Assembly: GCA_028709135.1 (NCBI GenBank)
Contig: JAQVXN010000175.1
Location: 1-5,015 of the forward strand
Direction: 5' to 3'
DNA: 5,015 nt
Origin: Bacteroidaceae bacterium
Lineage (GTDB): Bacteria > Bacteroidota > Bacteroidia > Bacteroidales > Bacteroidaceae
The notes beneath the pieces are model-generated. The model was not told where the DNA came from, made no database searches, and was given only the letters and a program-made list of their open reading frames with translations. How positions within the stretch are numbered: the stretch's first letter is position 1; the number at the start of each line of letters is the position of its first letter. The position numbers and the translations under genes were made by a program. Of this stretch, positions 1 to 5,015 are shown one piece after another.

Positions 1-237
1 AAAGCATATGCTGAAGCTGGTGCCATGCTAGCGCAAGCCCCCAAACTCAGTTTACATAATGCATTCTCATATCCCAGCGAATTAGACAAACAGTTTTTGC
101 AATTCTATCAAATGCAACAACAAAACAAAGATCCCAATGCTTTTGTAAACTATTATGGTACCTATTGGTATTTTTATTTCTTTATTCAACCTGCACAACA
201 AGCTCAAGAAGAACAAGGGCGGGCCGTAAACTCTTAA
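1..237 (+). CDS. C-terminal part of an unrecognised protein (5' end outside window)
   Basis: The frame is open from base 1 to a TAA at 235-237 and gives 78 residues. The Met at base 25 is probably internal, because the frame continues upstream of it with similar composition (KAYAEAGA before it). The segment is rich in Gln, Ala and aromatics. Residues 48-61 (FVNYYGTYWYFYFF) contain ten aromatic residues out of fourteen, followed by a polar tail with several Gln and Glu. I do not recognise the family. The aromatic patch could be a membrane-interface or packing segment, but it is too short and too polar around the Tyr residues to call a transmembrane helix with confidence. The gene converges on the LRR protein gene across a 123-bp spacer (238-360) in which I see no convincing terminator. 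That this is a real coding end is likely from the clean frame. The function is unknown. Confidence 0.65.
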   Translation, partial: KAYAEAGAMLAQAPKLSLHNAFSYPSELDKQFLQFYQMQQQNKDPNAFVNYYGTYWYFYFFIQPAQQAQEEQGRAVNS

Positions 238-360
238 AATAAGTATCTTCTATTACTTTCCATTTATTGTTTGACTTTATACAGAGACTCTGACAACGGC
301 ATTCTAATTTATAGATTGACGATTACATTCTCTTGGAATTTAAAGATGAAACGATAAGAA

Positions 361-1830
361 TTACTTTAACAGTATTTTTTTCGTAGTTCCGTTGTTATAT
401 TTTACCACATTAATACCTTGATTCATTTCTGGTAATTTTAGTCCATTAATACTGTAGAAATCTTGTCCTGCAATTGCATCATCCAAAATAGGATGAATAG
501 CCGTTTGGTCCATTTCTTGTACGGATGAAAAATAATACATCACTTCATCATAATTGGATTTTGCACCGTAAGGAACATAGAGTGTTACACCATAGAAAAC
601 TCCACAGAAATAACAATGAAATTCCGGAGGAGTCATAAGCGGACATATTATTTTTTTCAAGCTATTACAGTAATCAAAAGCAGTTTCATAGATAATTTTG
701 ATGTTTTTAGAAAGCGTAATAGAATTAATACTACTGCAATTTTCAAAAACACCATCATTAATTTTCGTTACTTGATCAGGTATCGTAATAGACAAAAGTC
801 TGGTACAATTCTGAAAAGTTGACGGCTCTATTGTTGTGAGACTATCTGGTAAGCTTATGGAAGTAAGATTGCTGCATCCGCAAAAAGCATATTGTCCGAT
901 TTTTTTCACACTAGCCGGTATTGTAATGGACCTTAAGTTTCTACATCCATAAAAAGCATACTGTCCGATACCTGTTACACTACGAGGTAAACTAACGGAA
1001 GTAATACAAAGATTATTACAGAAGGCGTTATTACCAATACTTGTGATGGGATAATTACGCCCCTTATAATATACAGAATCTGCTATAGGATTCGCCTGAG
1101 TTAGAAGTGTATCTGCACCAATAATAGTCGCAACATCTTTCTGTTCATCGATTTCATAACAAATTCCGTCTTTTTCAATATATTTTGAATCTCCTTTTCC
1201 CTTTAGAATAAAGCAGTCAATATACAAGTTGTTTGTAAGAATCTTCCGTTCAGGAATTGTAATATGGACAGATAAGGATATAGCTGGATAGTCACGCCAC
1301 ACATCAAAATAGGAACAAGGAAGCGTGTAATCCTGAAACAATAGCAGGGTATCGACCTTGGTAGGATCAGACGCAAACACAGGAGACGCAGTAATTATCG
1401 TTGACTTATGATTATCATTTACATCATAATACAAAGATGCCATAAATTTCGTATATTTGGGGGCGACCTTAGTTGTATCATCCATATTTTCAGGAACAAT
1501 TACAACATAAATATCATAAGTACCTGAAAGTACATTTTTAAGATTATAAGAGACAATAGGTCGTACTGAAGAACATCCCGGAACAATTTGTTGATAAGCA
1601 TTTCCACTTACAATACCCGAAATTTTTTTATTTCGGTTAGAAGCCGTTAACCTATGCGTAATGCCTGTTGGATAATTATGGCTCCAAAACCTACTTTTAT
1701 CCCAGTTAAATGCACTCACGTCCTCGCCTTCTATAATAATATCATTATTCGGGTTATAACCAATGGTAACCTGAGCTTTGCCACAAATTAAAAATAAGAA
1801 CATCAATCCTAATAATACAGATCTTTTCAT
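361..1830 (-). CDS. BspA-like leucine-rich repeat surface/secreted protein
   Basis: This is a complete 489-residue protein. Residues 1-19 form a signal peptide (MKRS, hydrophobic LLGLMFLFLIC, likely cut after GKA), so it is exported. Residues about 20-215 look like a beta-rich module. Segments such as GTYDIYVVIVP and the stretch near 160-210 (VDTLLL, NLYIDCFILK) resemble domains I associate with Bacteroidales surface proteins, by pattern only. Residues about 217-262 form the usual lead-in to a BspA-type LRR. Residues 263-400 are six consecutive 23-residue LRR_5 repeats of the form xxIGxxAFxxCxxLxSIxIPxxV. The C-terminus (about 450-489) has FYSINGLKL, then GINVVKYNNGTTKKILLK, a common end module in Prevotella and Bacteroides secreted proteins. 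It may be a sorting or anchoring signal, but type IX secretion is not proven by sequence. BspA-family proteins are linked to adhesion to host or matrix proteins; the ligand here is unknown. No Shine-Dalgarno is visible. The start is chosen because it begins the signal peptide and lies about 30 bases below a promoter-like box. Confidence 0.9.
   Translation of the reverse strand: MKRSVLLGLMFLFLICGKAQVTIGYNPNNDIIIEGEDVSAFNWDKSRFWSHNYPTGITHRLTASNRNKKISGIVSGNAYQQIVPGCSSVRPIVSYNLKNVLSGTYDIYVVIVPENMDDTTKVAPKYTKFMASLYYDVNDNHKSTIITASPVFASDPTKVDTLLLFQDYTLPCSYFDVWRDYPAISLSVHITIPERKILTNNLYIDCFILKGKGDSKYIEKDGICYEIDEQKDVATIIGADTLLTQANPIADSVYYKGRNYPITSIGNNAFCNNLCITSVSLPRSVTGIGQYAFYGCRNLRSITIPASVKKIGQYAFCGCSNLTSISLPDSLTTIEPSTFQNCTRLLSITIPDQVTKINDGVFENCSSINSITLSKNIKIIYETAFDYCNSLKKIICPLMTPPEFHCYFCGVFYGVTLYVPYGAKSNYDEVMYYFSSVQEMDQTAIHPILDDAIAGQDFYSINGLKLPEMNQGINVVKYNNGTTKKILLK
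631..1044 (-). repeat. Six tandem 69-bp coding repeats (LRR_5 units)
   Basis: These bases encode residues 263-400 of the LRR protein as six 23-residue units with no insertions between them. Units 2 and 3 are the most alike: both contain IGQYAF followed by Y/C-GC, and their DNA shares a long near-identical stretch around 880-914 and 949-983. This suggests recent duplication of one 69-bp unit. The last unit (378-400) drifts from consensus, as edge repeats often do. Confidence 0.85.
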
Positions 1831-1864
1831 TTCGGTATAGGTTTATAGTATCTTTTTGTTGAGA

Positions 1865-1896
1865 CAAAAATACAGATTTATTTTTGTTTTCATCAA
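1865..1896 (-). promoter_or_regulatory. Bacteroidetes-type promoter for the LRR protein gene
   Basis: On the minus strand TATTTTTG (1865-1872) matches the Bacteroidetes -7 box TAnnTTTG exactly. A TTG (1894-1896) lies 21 bases upstream, close to the expected -33 spacing. The implied transcript would start around 1855-1860 and leave a leader of about 30 bases before the ATG at 1830. The site is predicted from consensus only, and AT-rich DNA gives chance matches. Confidence 0.5.
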
Positions 1897-1976
1897 TTAT
1901 TTCTATAATTATAGAGTATTGCAAAAATGTTTTTCTTAATATAAATTTGAGCTCACAGAAACTCTCACAAAAGTAT

Positions 1977-1984
1977 TATTTTTG
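1977..1984 (+). promoter_or_regulatory. -7 box candidate for the tyrosine phosphatase gene
   Basis: TATTTTTG matches the Bacteroidetes -7 consensus TAnnTTTG. The nearest TTTG upstream (1946-1949) is 27 bases away, longer than the usual 19-21, so the -33 element is weak or absent. Transcription from here would begin near 1990. That leaves only about a dozen bases before the ATG at 2003 but about 36 before the ATG at 2027, which favours the inner start for the downstream gene. Confidence 0.4.
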
Positions 1985-2002
1985 CATTACACTATATGAT
2001 AG

Positions 2003-2578
2003 ATGGTGTCATCAAACTTTTTAAAAATGGCAGAAAATCAACATCTCAACAAAATCTATTCAATTTTATTTGTATGTCTGGGCAATATTTGTCGTTCTCC
2101 CGCAGCAGAAGGAATTCTAAAAAAAATGGTTGGTGTCAGAGGTTTGTCTAAACATTTCTTTATTGATTCTGCGGGGATTGGCAACTGGCATGTCGGACAA
2201 TTGCCAGACCGCCGCATGAGAAGACTAGGTGCCATGGAGGGATACAATTTCAACAGTTATGCACGACAAGTTTGCCGTGAAGACTTTAAAAATTTCGATT
2301 ATATAATTGCTATGGATCAAGAAAACGCTTTTTCTCTAAAATCACTAACACTCTCTGAAAGTGAGCGCGAAAAGATTATTGAAATGGCTGGATTGCTACA
2401 ACATCATCCCAAGTATCATATAATTCCTGATCCCTACTACGGTAATGATCGTGATTTTGAACTTGTAATCGAGTTACTAGAAGATGCCTGCAATAATTTG
2501 TTGAAGAAATTGCTACTGCTAAATAATAATTACGGTTCAATCGGTAATGATGGAGATTTAACAAATCGAAGTTATTAA
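2003..2578 (+). CDS. Low-molecular-weight protein tyrosine phosphatase
   Basis: This is a cytoplasmic phosphatase of the LMW-PTP fold, which hydrolyses phosphotyrosine. Numbering from the outer ATG, the P-loop CLGNICRS lies at 25-32, with nucleophile Cys25 and Arg31 of CX5R. Cys30 is in the place of the second, redox-active cysteine of the family. DSAG at 55-58 is conserved, and DPYYG at 143-147 supplies the general acid Asp143 and the two tyrosines typical of the family. All catalytic residues are present. At 191 residues it is longer than the usual 155-165. The excess is an N-terminal lead of about 19 residues and a polar tail after about 170 (NNNYGSIGNDGDLTN). The outer ATG is reported. 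The ATG at 2027 (MAENQH) has an A-rich leader and better promoter spacing, and would give 183 residues. The gene stands alone, with no tyrosine kinase or capsule gene in view, so its substrate cannot be inferred. An arsenate reductase role is unlikely without ars neighbours. Confidence 0.93.
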   Translation: MVSSNFLKMAENQHLNKIYSILFVCLGNICRSPAAEGILKKMVGVRGLSKHFFIDSAGIGNWHVGQLPDRRMRRLGAMEGYNFNSYARQVCREDFKNFDYIIAMDQENAFSLKSLTLSESEREKIIEMAGLLQHHPKYHIIPDPYYGNDRDFELVIELLEDACNNLLKKLLLLNNNYGSIGNDGDLTNRSY

Positions 2579-2658
2579 AAATCACCCATTTAATGCTCAC
2601 GATGGAGTTCATTACTCAAGATAACTAAAATAGAACCCAGCTCACAAAGAGTATGGAT

Positions 2659-2687
2659 TCGTTTAGCATTAAATATTTAGATAACAG
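2659..2687 (+). repeat. Imperfect direct repeat, left copy
   Basis: This 29-bp segment starts tcgtttagc and ends aatatttagataacag. It matches the segment at 3416-3447, which starts tcatttagctg and ends aatatatagataacag. The final 16 bases differ at one position, and a 3-bp gap separates the matching ends. The copies are about 750 bp apart and frame most of the gene-free stretch. They could be the edges of an inserted or decayed element, or two copies of a dispersed repeat. Confidence 0.5.
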
Positions 2688-2759
2688 CAGATTCTACTGT
2701 GTTCTCCGCATGAATCTGACAGCGGTGAATTTTAAATACTTTAATTACATGTTCTGTTT

Positions 2760-2978
2760 TTAAAACAGTATATTATAGGTCCTGACTTTAAGCAGCCAGG
2801 AACAATTTACCTCGTAGGGTCTTTGATACACTTGATACATTTCTTTATTTGGCTGAAATTCTATCCGGATATGGTGTTCTAAATGAAATGTTACTTCGCA
2901 TTCTTTGTGACGCGACGCGTTTCTTTTGTGACGCGACGCGTTTCTTTTGTGACGCACTGCGTTTCTTTTGTGACGCAC
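2760..2978 (-). CDS. Doubtful small ORF reading through the tandem repeat
   Basis: This 72-codon frame begins inside the 21-bp repeat array. Its first 25 residues are repeats of RHKRNAS. Because the unit is 21 bp, any open frame stays open through the array, so openness here is weak evidence of coding. The remainder (VTFHLEHHIRIEFQPNK and onward) matches no family I recognise. There is no visible ribosome site and no promoter-like box close upstream. It may be called as a hypothetical protein by gene finders, but I think it is more likely non-coding. Confidence 0.15.
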   Translation of the reverse strand: MRHKRNAVRHKRNASRHKRNASRHKECEVTFHLEHHIRIEFQPNKEMYQVYQRPYEVNCSWLLKVRTYNILF

Positions 2979-2986
2979 TGCGTCAC
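2907..2986. repeat. Four tandem 21-bp units, each with an internal palindrome
   Basis: Units begin with GTGACGC at 2907, 2928, 2949 and 2970, an exact 21-bp period, joined by a TTTCTTTT-type pyrimidine spacer. A degenerate partial unit may precede at about 2898. Units 1 and 2 carry ACGCG-A-CGCGT. Units 3 and 4 carry ACGCA-C-TGCGT. The two variants differ in both arms in a way that preserves the inverted symmetry. The last unit extends to the perfect hyphenated palindrome GTGACGCA-C-TGCGTCAC (2970-2986). The array is far more GC-rich than its surroundings. The function is unknown; a protein-binding array or a mobile palindromic repeat would fit. Confidence 0.9.
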
Positions 2987-3057
2987 CAACTTTGATTGAG
3001 CATGTAAAAATTGGGGAAACACGATCAAATCAATTCTTTGAAAGCAACAAGTTTATT

Positions 3058-3135
3058 TTATGGCCTGAGCACTGAATAACGAGTAAAATCAAAATACTCA
3101 AGCAAACCTTTAGGTCGAAACATGGACAGGATATC
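3058..3135 (-). pseudogene. Possible decayed transposase N-terminal fragment
   Basis: The minus strand encodes 25 residues ending at a TAA (3058-3060), with the core MFRPKGLLEYFDFT. This resembles the start of Bacteroidetes transposases of the ISAon1-like type, whose N-termini read roughly LFLPEGLLEYFD. Frames before and after it are closed by stops, so nothing functional remains. The match is short and rests on memory of the family pattern. A chance resemblance is quite possible. Confidence 0.25.
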
Positions 3136-3415
3136 TTATAGTTGATTGGTTTTCTTGGCATGAAGCAAAAGTAATTTTTTATAGATCATTCAAAAAGAAA
3201 CAATTTATTAAATCCAAAACTTTACCGACTCAACCGAAAGAAATCACATAGAGCAAAACAGGAAACGTTCTTTCTTAAGTCATGAAGAATATAAAATCAA
3301 ACCGGACTAATGATATTCTGACAATAAACGAGCTACAAAAATCAATTATAAAAATTTATATGACATCAAGACCCGTACAAAGGATGACTAAAATTTATAA
3401 AAAAGAACGCTTCTA

Positions 3416-3447
3416 TCATTTAGCTGAATTCAATATATAGATAACAG
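3416..3447 (+). repeat. Imperfect direct repeat, right copy
   Basis: This is the partner of 2659-2687. It ends aatatatagataacag, and its last base is the first base of the perfect hairpin stem at 3447-3486, so the repeat abuts the peptidase terminator. Relative to the left copy it has three extra bases after the shared tttagc. Confidence 0.5.
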
Positions 3448-3486
3448 TTGGCGTAATTAAATACACCTTGATTTAATTACGCCAAC
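3447..3486 (-). terminator. Hairpin terminator of the M23 peptidase gene
   Basis: Arms 3447-3462 and 3471-3486 are perfectly complementary over 16 bp, with an 8-base loop (3463-3470). The outer end of the stem is the GC-richer part (GTTGGCG). It lies 15 bases beyond the peptidase stop codon on the minus strand. The downstream minus-strand flank (TGTTATCTATATATT) is T-rich but has no continuous T run, while the plus-strand side has TTTTTTATT a few bases after the stem. It could therefore act in both directions. Position and stem length support a terminator. Confidence 0.75.
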
Positions 3487-3501
3487 AATTTATACTGTTT
3501 T

Positions 3502-4434
3502 TTATTGGCACTTTAAAATTTGTCCAGAACGTAAACGTGCACGACTGGAAAGGCCATTTAAATTACATAATTCCTTAACTGAAATACCATTTTCATGAGC
3601 TATGCTATAAAGTGTATCCCCTCGTTTAACTTTATGATATAAAGGGCGATTCATATTCACGATGTCTTGCGCTATTACCTTTTCACTTGCGTTTGCAGCA
3701 GCCATTTCTTCCGTACCACCACCCTTTTCGTCATTTTCAGCAACATCAAAAGGCTTACTGTTATGATAAACATAATAATCACCAGTTACATCTTGAGCTG
3801 GAAAATTAAACATCAACGAAGGGTCTATTGCCTCACCTAAAATGCGGGTTTCAAAATGGAGATGTGAACCTGTCGAATGGCCAGTACTTCCACCAAGACC
3901 TATAGGTTCTCCGGAACGGACCATTTCATCTTCATGCACTAATTGTTTGGAAAGGTGACCATAAACAGTTTCAAGACCATTAGGATGCCTAATAACAACA
4001 TAATAGCCAAAACCACCAGCATCATAAGCCACAATACGTACTTTCCCGTTAAAAGCAGCACAAATTGTATCCCCCGTATAAACTTTAATATCTAAACCAT
4101 AATGATTTCGCCCAAAACTACGCCTATAACCATAATTAGAAGTAACAATTCTACTTGGTGTTGGCATAGAAAAGCCACGAAGATCAACCTTAAAATATGC
4201 GGGTTTTTGTTCGTGGCGATAAGCATTCACATGGTCATGCGTCCAAGAGGAATACAAATTCGAAACCATTTGCGACATTTCCTTGTGATATGTACGTTGT
4301 AAAGAAACGGAGTCGACAGCTTTCAGCTGCTTATCCATATTAGCCTGGCGGGCCATTAAATCTTGTCCATGGGCAAAAATTGAAAAACAAAGTCCCATAG
4401 CAAGAATACTTACTTTTATGATGTTTAAATTCAT
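3502..4434 (-). CDS. Secreted M23 family metallopeptidase with C-terminal LysM domain
   Basis: This is a complete 310-residue protein. Residues 1-23 are a signal peptide (hydrophobic IIKVSILAMGLCFSIFAHG, likely cut before Gln24), so it acts in the periplasm or at the cell surface. Residues about 25-90 form a helical, polar linker region. The LytM/M23 domain covers about 91-208. Zinc ligands are His111 and Asp115 in HYGLDI and His193 in SHLHFE, with His160 (YGHLS) and His191 as the catalytic histidines. All are present, so it should be an active zinc endopeptidase cutting peptidoglycan cross-links, rather than a degenerate EnvC/NlpD-like activator. Residues about 230-260 are a low-complexity linker (EKGGGTEEMAAANAS). 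A single LysM (about 265-309, YHKVKRGDTLYSIAHENGISVKELCNLNG) binds glycan. Likely roles are wall remodelling or cell separation. The start is set by the signal peptide. A hairpin terminator follows, and recG lies 203 bp upstream on the same strand. Confidence 0.95.
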   Translation of the reverse strand: MNLNIIKVSILAMGLCFSIFAHGQDLMARQANMDKQLKAVDSVSLQRTYHKEMSQMVSNLYSSWTHDHVNAYRHEQKPAYFKVDLRGFSMPTPSRIVTSNYGYRRSFGRNHYGLDIKVYTGDTICAAFNGKVRIVAYDAGGFGYYVVIRHPNGLETVYGHLSKQLVHEDEMVRSGEPIGLGGSTGHSTGSHLHFETRILGEAIDPSLMFNFPAQDVTGDYYVYHNSKPFDVAENDEKGGGTEEMAAANASEKVIAQDIVNMNRPLYHKVKRGDTLYSIAHENGISVKELCNLNGLSSRARLRSGQILKCQ

Positions 4435-4467
4435 TTTCAGTACGAAATGTGTTTACCACAATGTGCG

Positions 4468-4497
4468 CAAAAATGTTTTCCGCTCTAGTAACAACAA
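4468..4497 (-). promoter_or_regulatory. Promoter candidate for the M23 peptidase gene
   Basis: On the minus strand CATTTTTG (4468-4475) is one mismatch from TAnnTTTG, and TTG (4495-4497) lies 19 bases upstream, a standard spacing. It would give a leader of about 25-30 bases before the ATG at 4434. The evidence is consensus only. Confidence 0.35.
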
Positions 4498-4580
4498 TTT
4501 AGGGTTTTGAACTTCACAAAAATGAGCATCGTTCCCTGGTCAGTGTGTTCAGAATTACTTGTGGATTTATGATTACAACG

Positions 4581-4588
4581 CAAATATA
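4581..4588 (-). promoter_or_regulatory. Alternative -7 box upstream of the M23 peptidase gene
   Basis: TATATTTG on the minus strand matches TAnnTTTG exactly, but no TTTG or TTG lies at the usual upstream spacing. If used, it would produce a leader of about 140 bases. It competes with the candidate at 4468-4497, and which one is used cannot be decided from sequence. Confidence 0.25.
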
Positions 4589-4637
4589 CATAAAGTTATT
4601 TTATTTGCACGCATTATAGAGCGCAATTTAAAATATT

Positions 4638-5015
4638 TTACGATATAGCGGACCAATTTATATTTGTTTTGCACAAGGTACGCAACCGTTCCCACATTAT
4701 TTGATTTTGAGGTAATTTGCATTGAGGATCTTCTTCTACAACTCTCCTAGCGGCTTCTCGTGCACGCTCCATAAGTTCGCTATCTCGCGTCAAATGAGCA
4801 ATTTTTAAATCAAAAATCATACCACTTTGCTGTGTTCCTTCCAAATCACCCGGGCCTCGTAATTTCAAATCTTCTTCTGCAATTCTGAAACCATCTGTAG
4901 TTTCACACATAATCTCTATTCTACGGCGTGTTGTTTCAGAAAGTTCATAACGCGTGGACAAGATACAATAGGATTGCTCTGCACCTCGTCCTACGCGACC
5001 ACGTAACTGATGGAG
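4638..5015 (-). CDS. recG: ATP-dependent DNA helicase RecG, C-terminal part
   Basis: RecG is a cytoplasmic superfamily 2 helicase that remodels stalled replication forks and Holliday junctions. The window holds its last 125 residues; the frame is open to the right edge with no start. Residues 1-11 (LHQLRGRVGRG) are helicase motif VI with the arginine-finger segment. The block IAEEDLKLRGPGDLEGTQQSG (about 45-65) is the RecG-specific signature that follows the helicase core. The end shows the family pattern of helices (LKIAHLTRDSELMERAREAARRV, then EDP). No frameshift is present and the stop is at the expected distance after the signature, so the C-terminus looks complete. The usual family length is about 690-700 residues, so most of the gene lies outside. 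No strong terminator follows. Confidence 0.97.
   Translation of the reverse strand, partial: LHQLRGRVGRGAEQSYCILSTRYELSETTRRRIEIMCETTDGFRIAEEDLKLRGPGDLEGTQQSGMIFDLKIAHLTRDSELMERAREAARRVVEEDPQCKLPQNQIMWERLRTLCKTNINWSAIS

Larger units (their letters stand above)
2579..3501. other. 923-bp stretch without a convincing gene
   Basis: This AT-rich region lies between the phosphatase and peptidase stop codons. It holds a palindromic tandem repeat array (2907-2986), an imperfect direct repeat near both ends (2659-2687 and 3416-3447), a possible transposase remnant on the minus strand (3058-3135), a 15-bp palindrome (2754-2768) and the peptidase terminator (3447-3486). Short open frames exist at 2653-2763 (+, 36 codons), 2760-2978 (-), 2883-2999 (+, 38 codons) and 3282-3440 (+, 52 codons), but none has a recognisable domain. 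No tRNA or rRNA is visible. The best reading is a region of decayed or non-coding accessory DNA. Confidence 0.7.

Noticed and set aside
282..292. Palindrome CAGAG-A-CTCTG as a terminator between the convergent genes at the left
   Set aside because: The arms are only 5 bp around one base with no T run on either side, too weak to call a terminator.
616..822. 68-codon plus-strand frame opposite the LRR gene
   Set aside because: It lies fully inside the well-supported LRR coding sequence on the other strand and mirrors its repeats. It has no domain.
2056..2253. 65-codon minus-strand frame within the phosphatase gene
   Set aside because: It is antisense to the conserved P-loop region of the phosphatase. 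Its openness follows from the codon use of the real gene.
2376..2612. 78-codon minus-strand frame over the 3' part of the phosphatase gene
   Set aside because: It is mostly antisense to conserved phosphatase sequence, with no recognisable family and no promoter or leader signal.
2907..2986. CRISPR array
   Set aside because: Units are directly tandem with a constant 21-bp period and no unique spacers, and no cas gene is in view.
4102..4302. 66-codon plus-strand frame within the M23 peptidase gene
   Set aside because: It is antisense to the zinc-binding domain of a clear peptidase. It is a shadow.
4605..4626. Possible hairpin after recG (TTGC and GCAA arms)
   Set aside because: The stem is about 6 bp with a wobble pair, and the minus-strand flank is A-rich rather than T-rich.
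4638..4961. Start of the right-edge gene at base 4961 (TTG)
   Set aside because: The frame continues to the window edge and encodes helicase motif VI upstream of that codon, so the TTG is internal to recG.

Overview
The window looks like chromosomal DNA of a Bacteroidales bacterium, most likely Prevotella or a close relative. The evidence is the AT-rich sequence, weak or absent Shine-Dalgarno sites with A-rich leaders, upstream boxes of the Bacteroidetes TAnnTTTG type, a BspA-like leucine-rich repeat surface protein with a Prevotella/Bacteroides-style C-terminal module, and an exported M23-LysM peptidase. The genus is an inference from style, not from a marker gene.

Layout, left to right. 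Positions 1-237 (+) hold the last 78 codons of an unrecognised protein with a strikingly aromatic C-terminus. It converges on 361-1830 (-), a 489-residue secreted BspA-like protein with six 23-residue LRR_5-type repeats. A 172-bp divergent promoter region separates this from 2003-2578 (+), a low-molecular-weight protein tyrosine phosphatase with an intact active site. Positions 2579-3501 form a 923-bp stretch with no convincing gene. Next come 3502-4434 (-), a secreted M23 metallopeptidase with a C-terminal LysM domain that ends in a perfect 16-bp hairpin, and 4638-5015 (-), the C-terminal 125 codons of the ATP-dependent DNA helicase RecG, which runs off the right edge.

The complete genes look ordinary for the group: a surface protein, a cytoplasmic phosphatase, a cell-wall hydrolase and a DNA-repair helicase. 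They show no obvious shared pathway. recG and the peptidase gene are co-oriented but 203 bp apart, with promoter-like boxes between them, so they are probably not a tight operon.

The unusual part is the 923-bp gap. It contains four tandem 21-bp units, each carrying a small palindrome. Two unit variants differ by paired changes that keep the palindrome intact, and the last unit extends to a perfect 17-bp hyphenated palindrome. The gap also has an imperfect direct repeat of about 30 bp near its two ends, a possible decayed transposase fragment, and a few short open frames of doubtful reality. I read it as an accessory or decayed mobile-element region containing a possible protein-binding or mobile palindromic repeat. 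I see no complete new system here.
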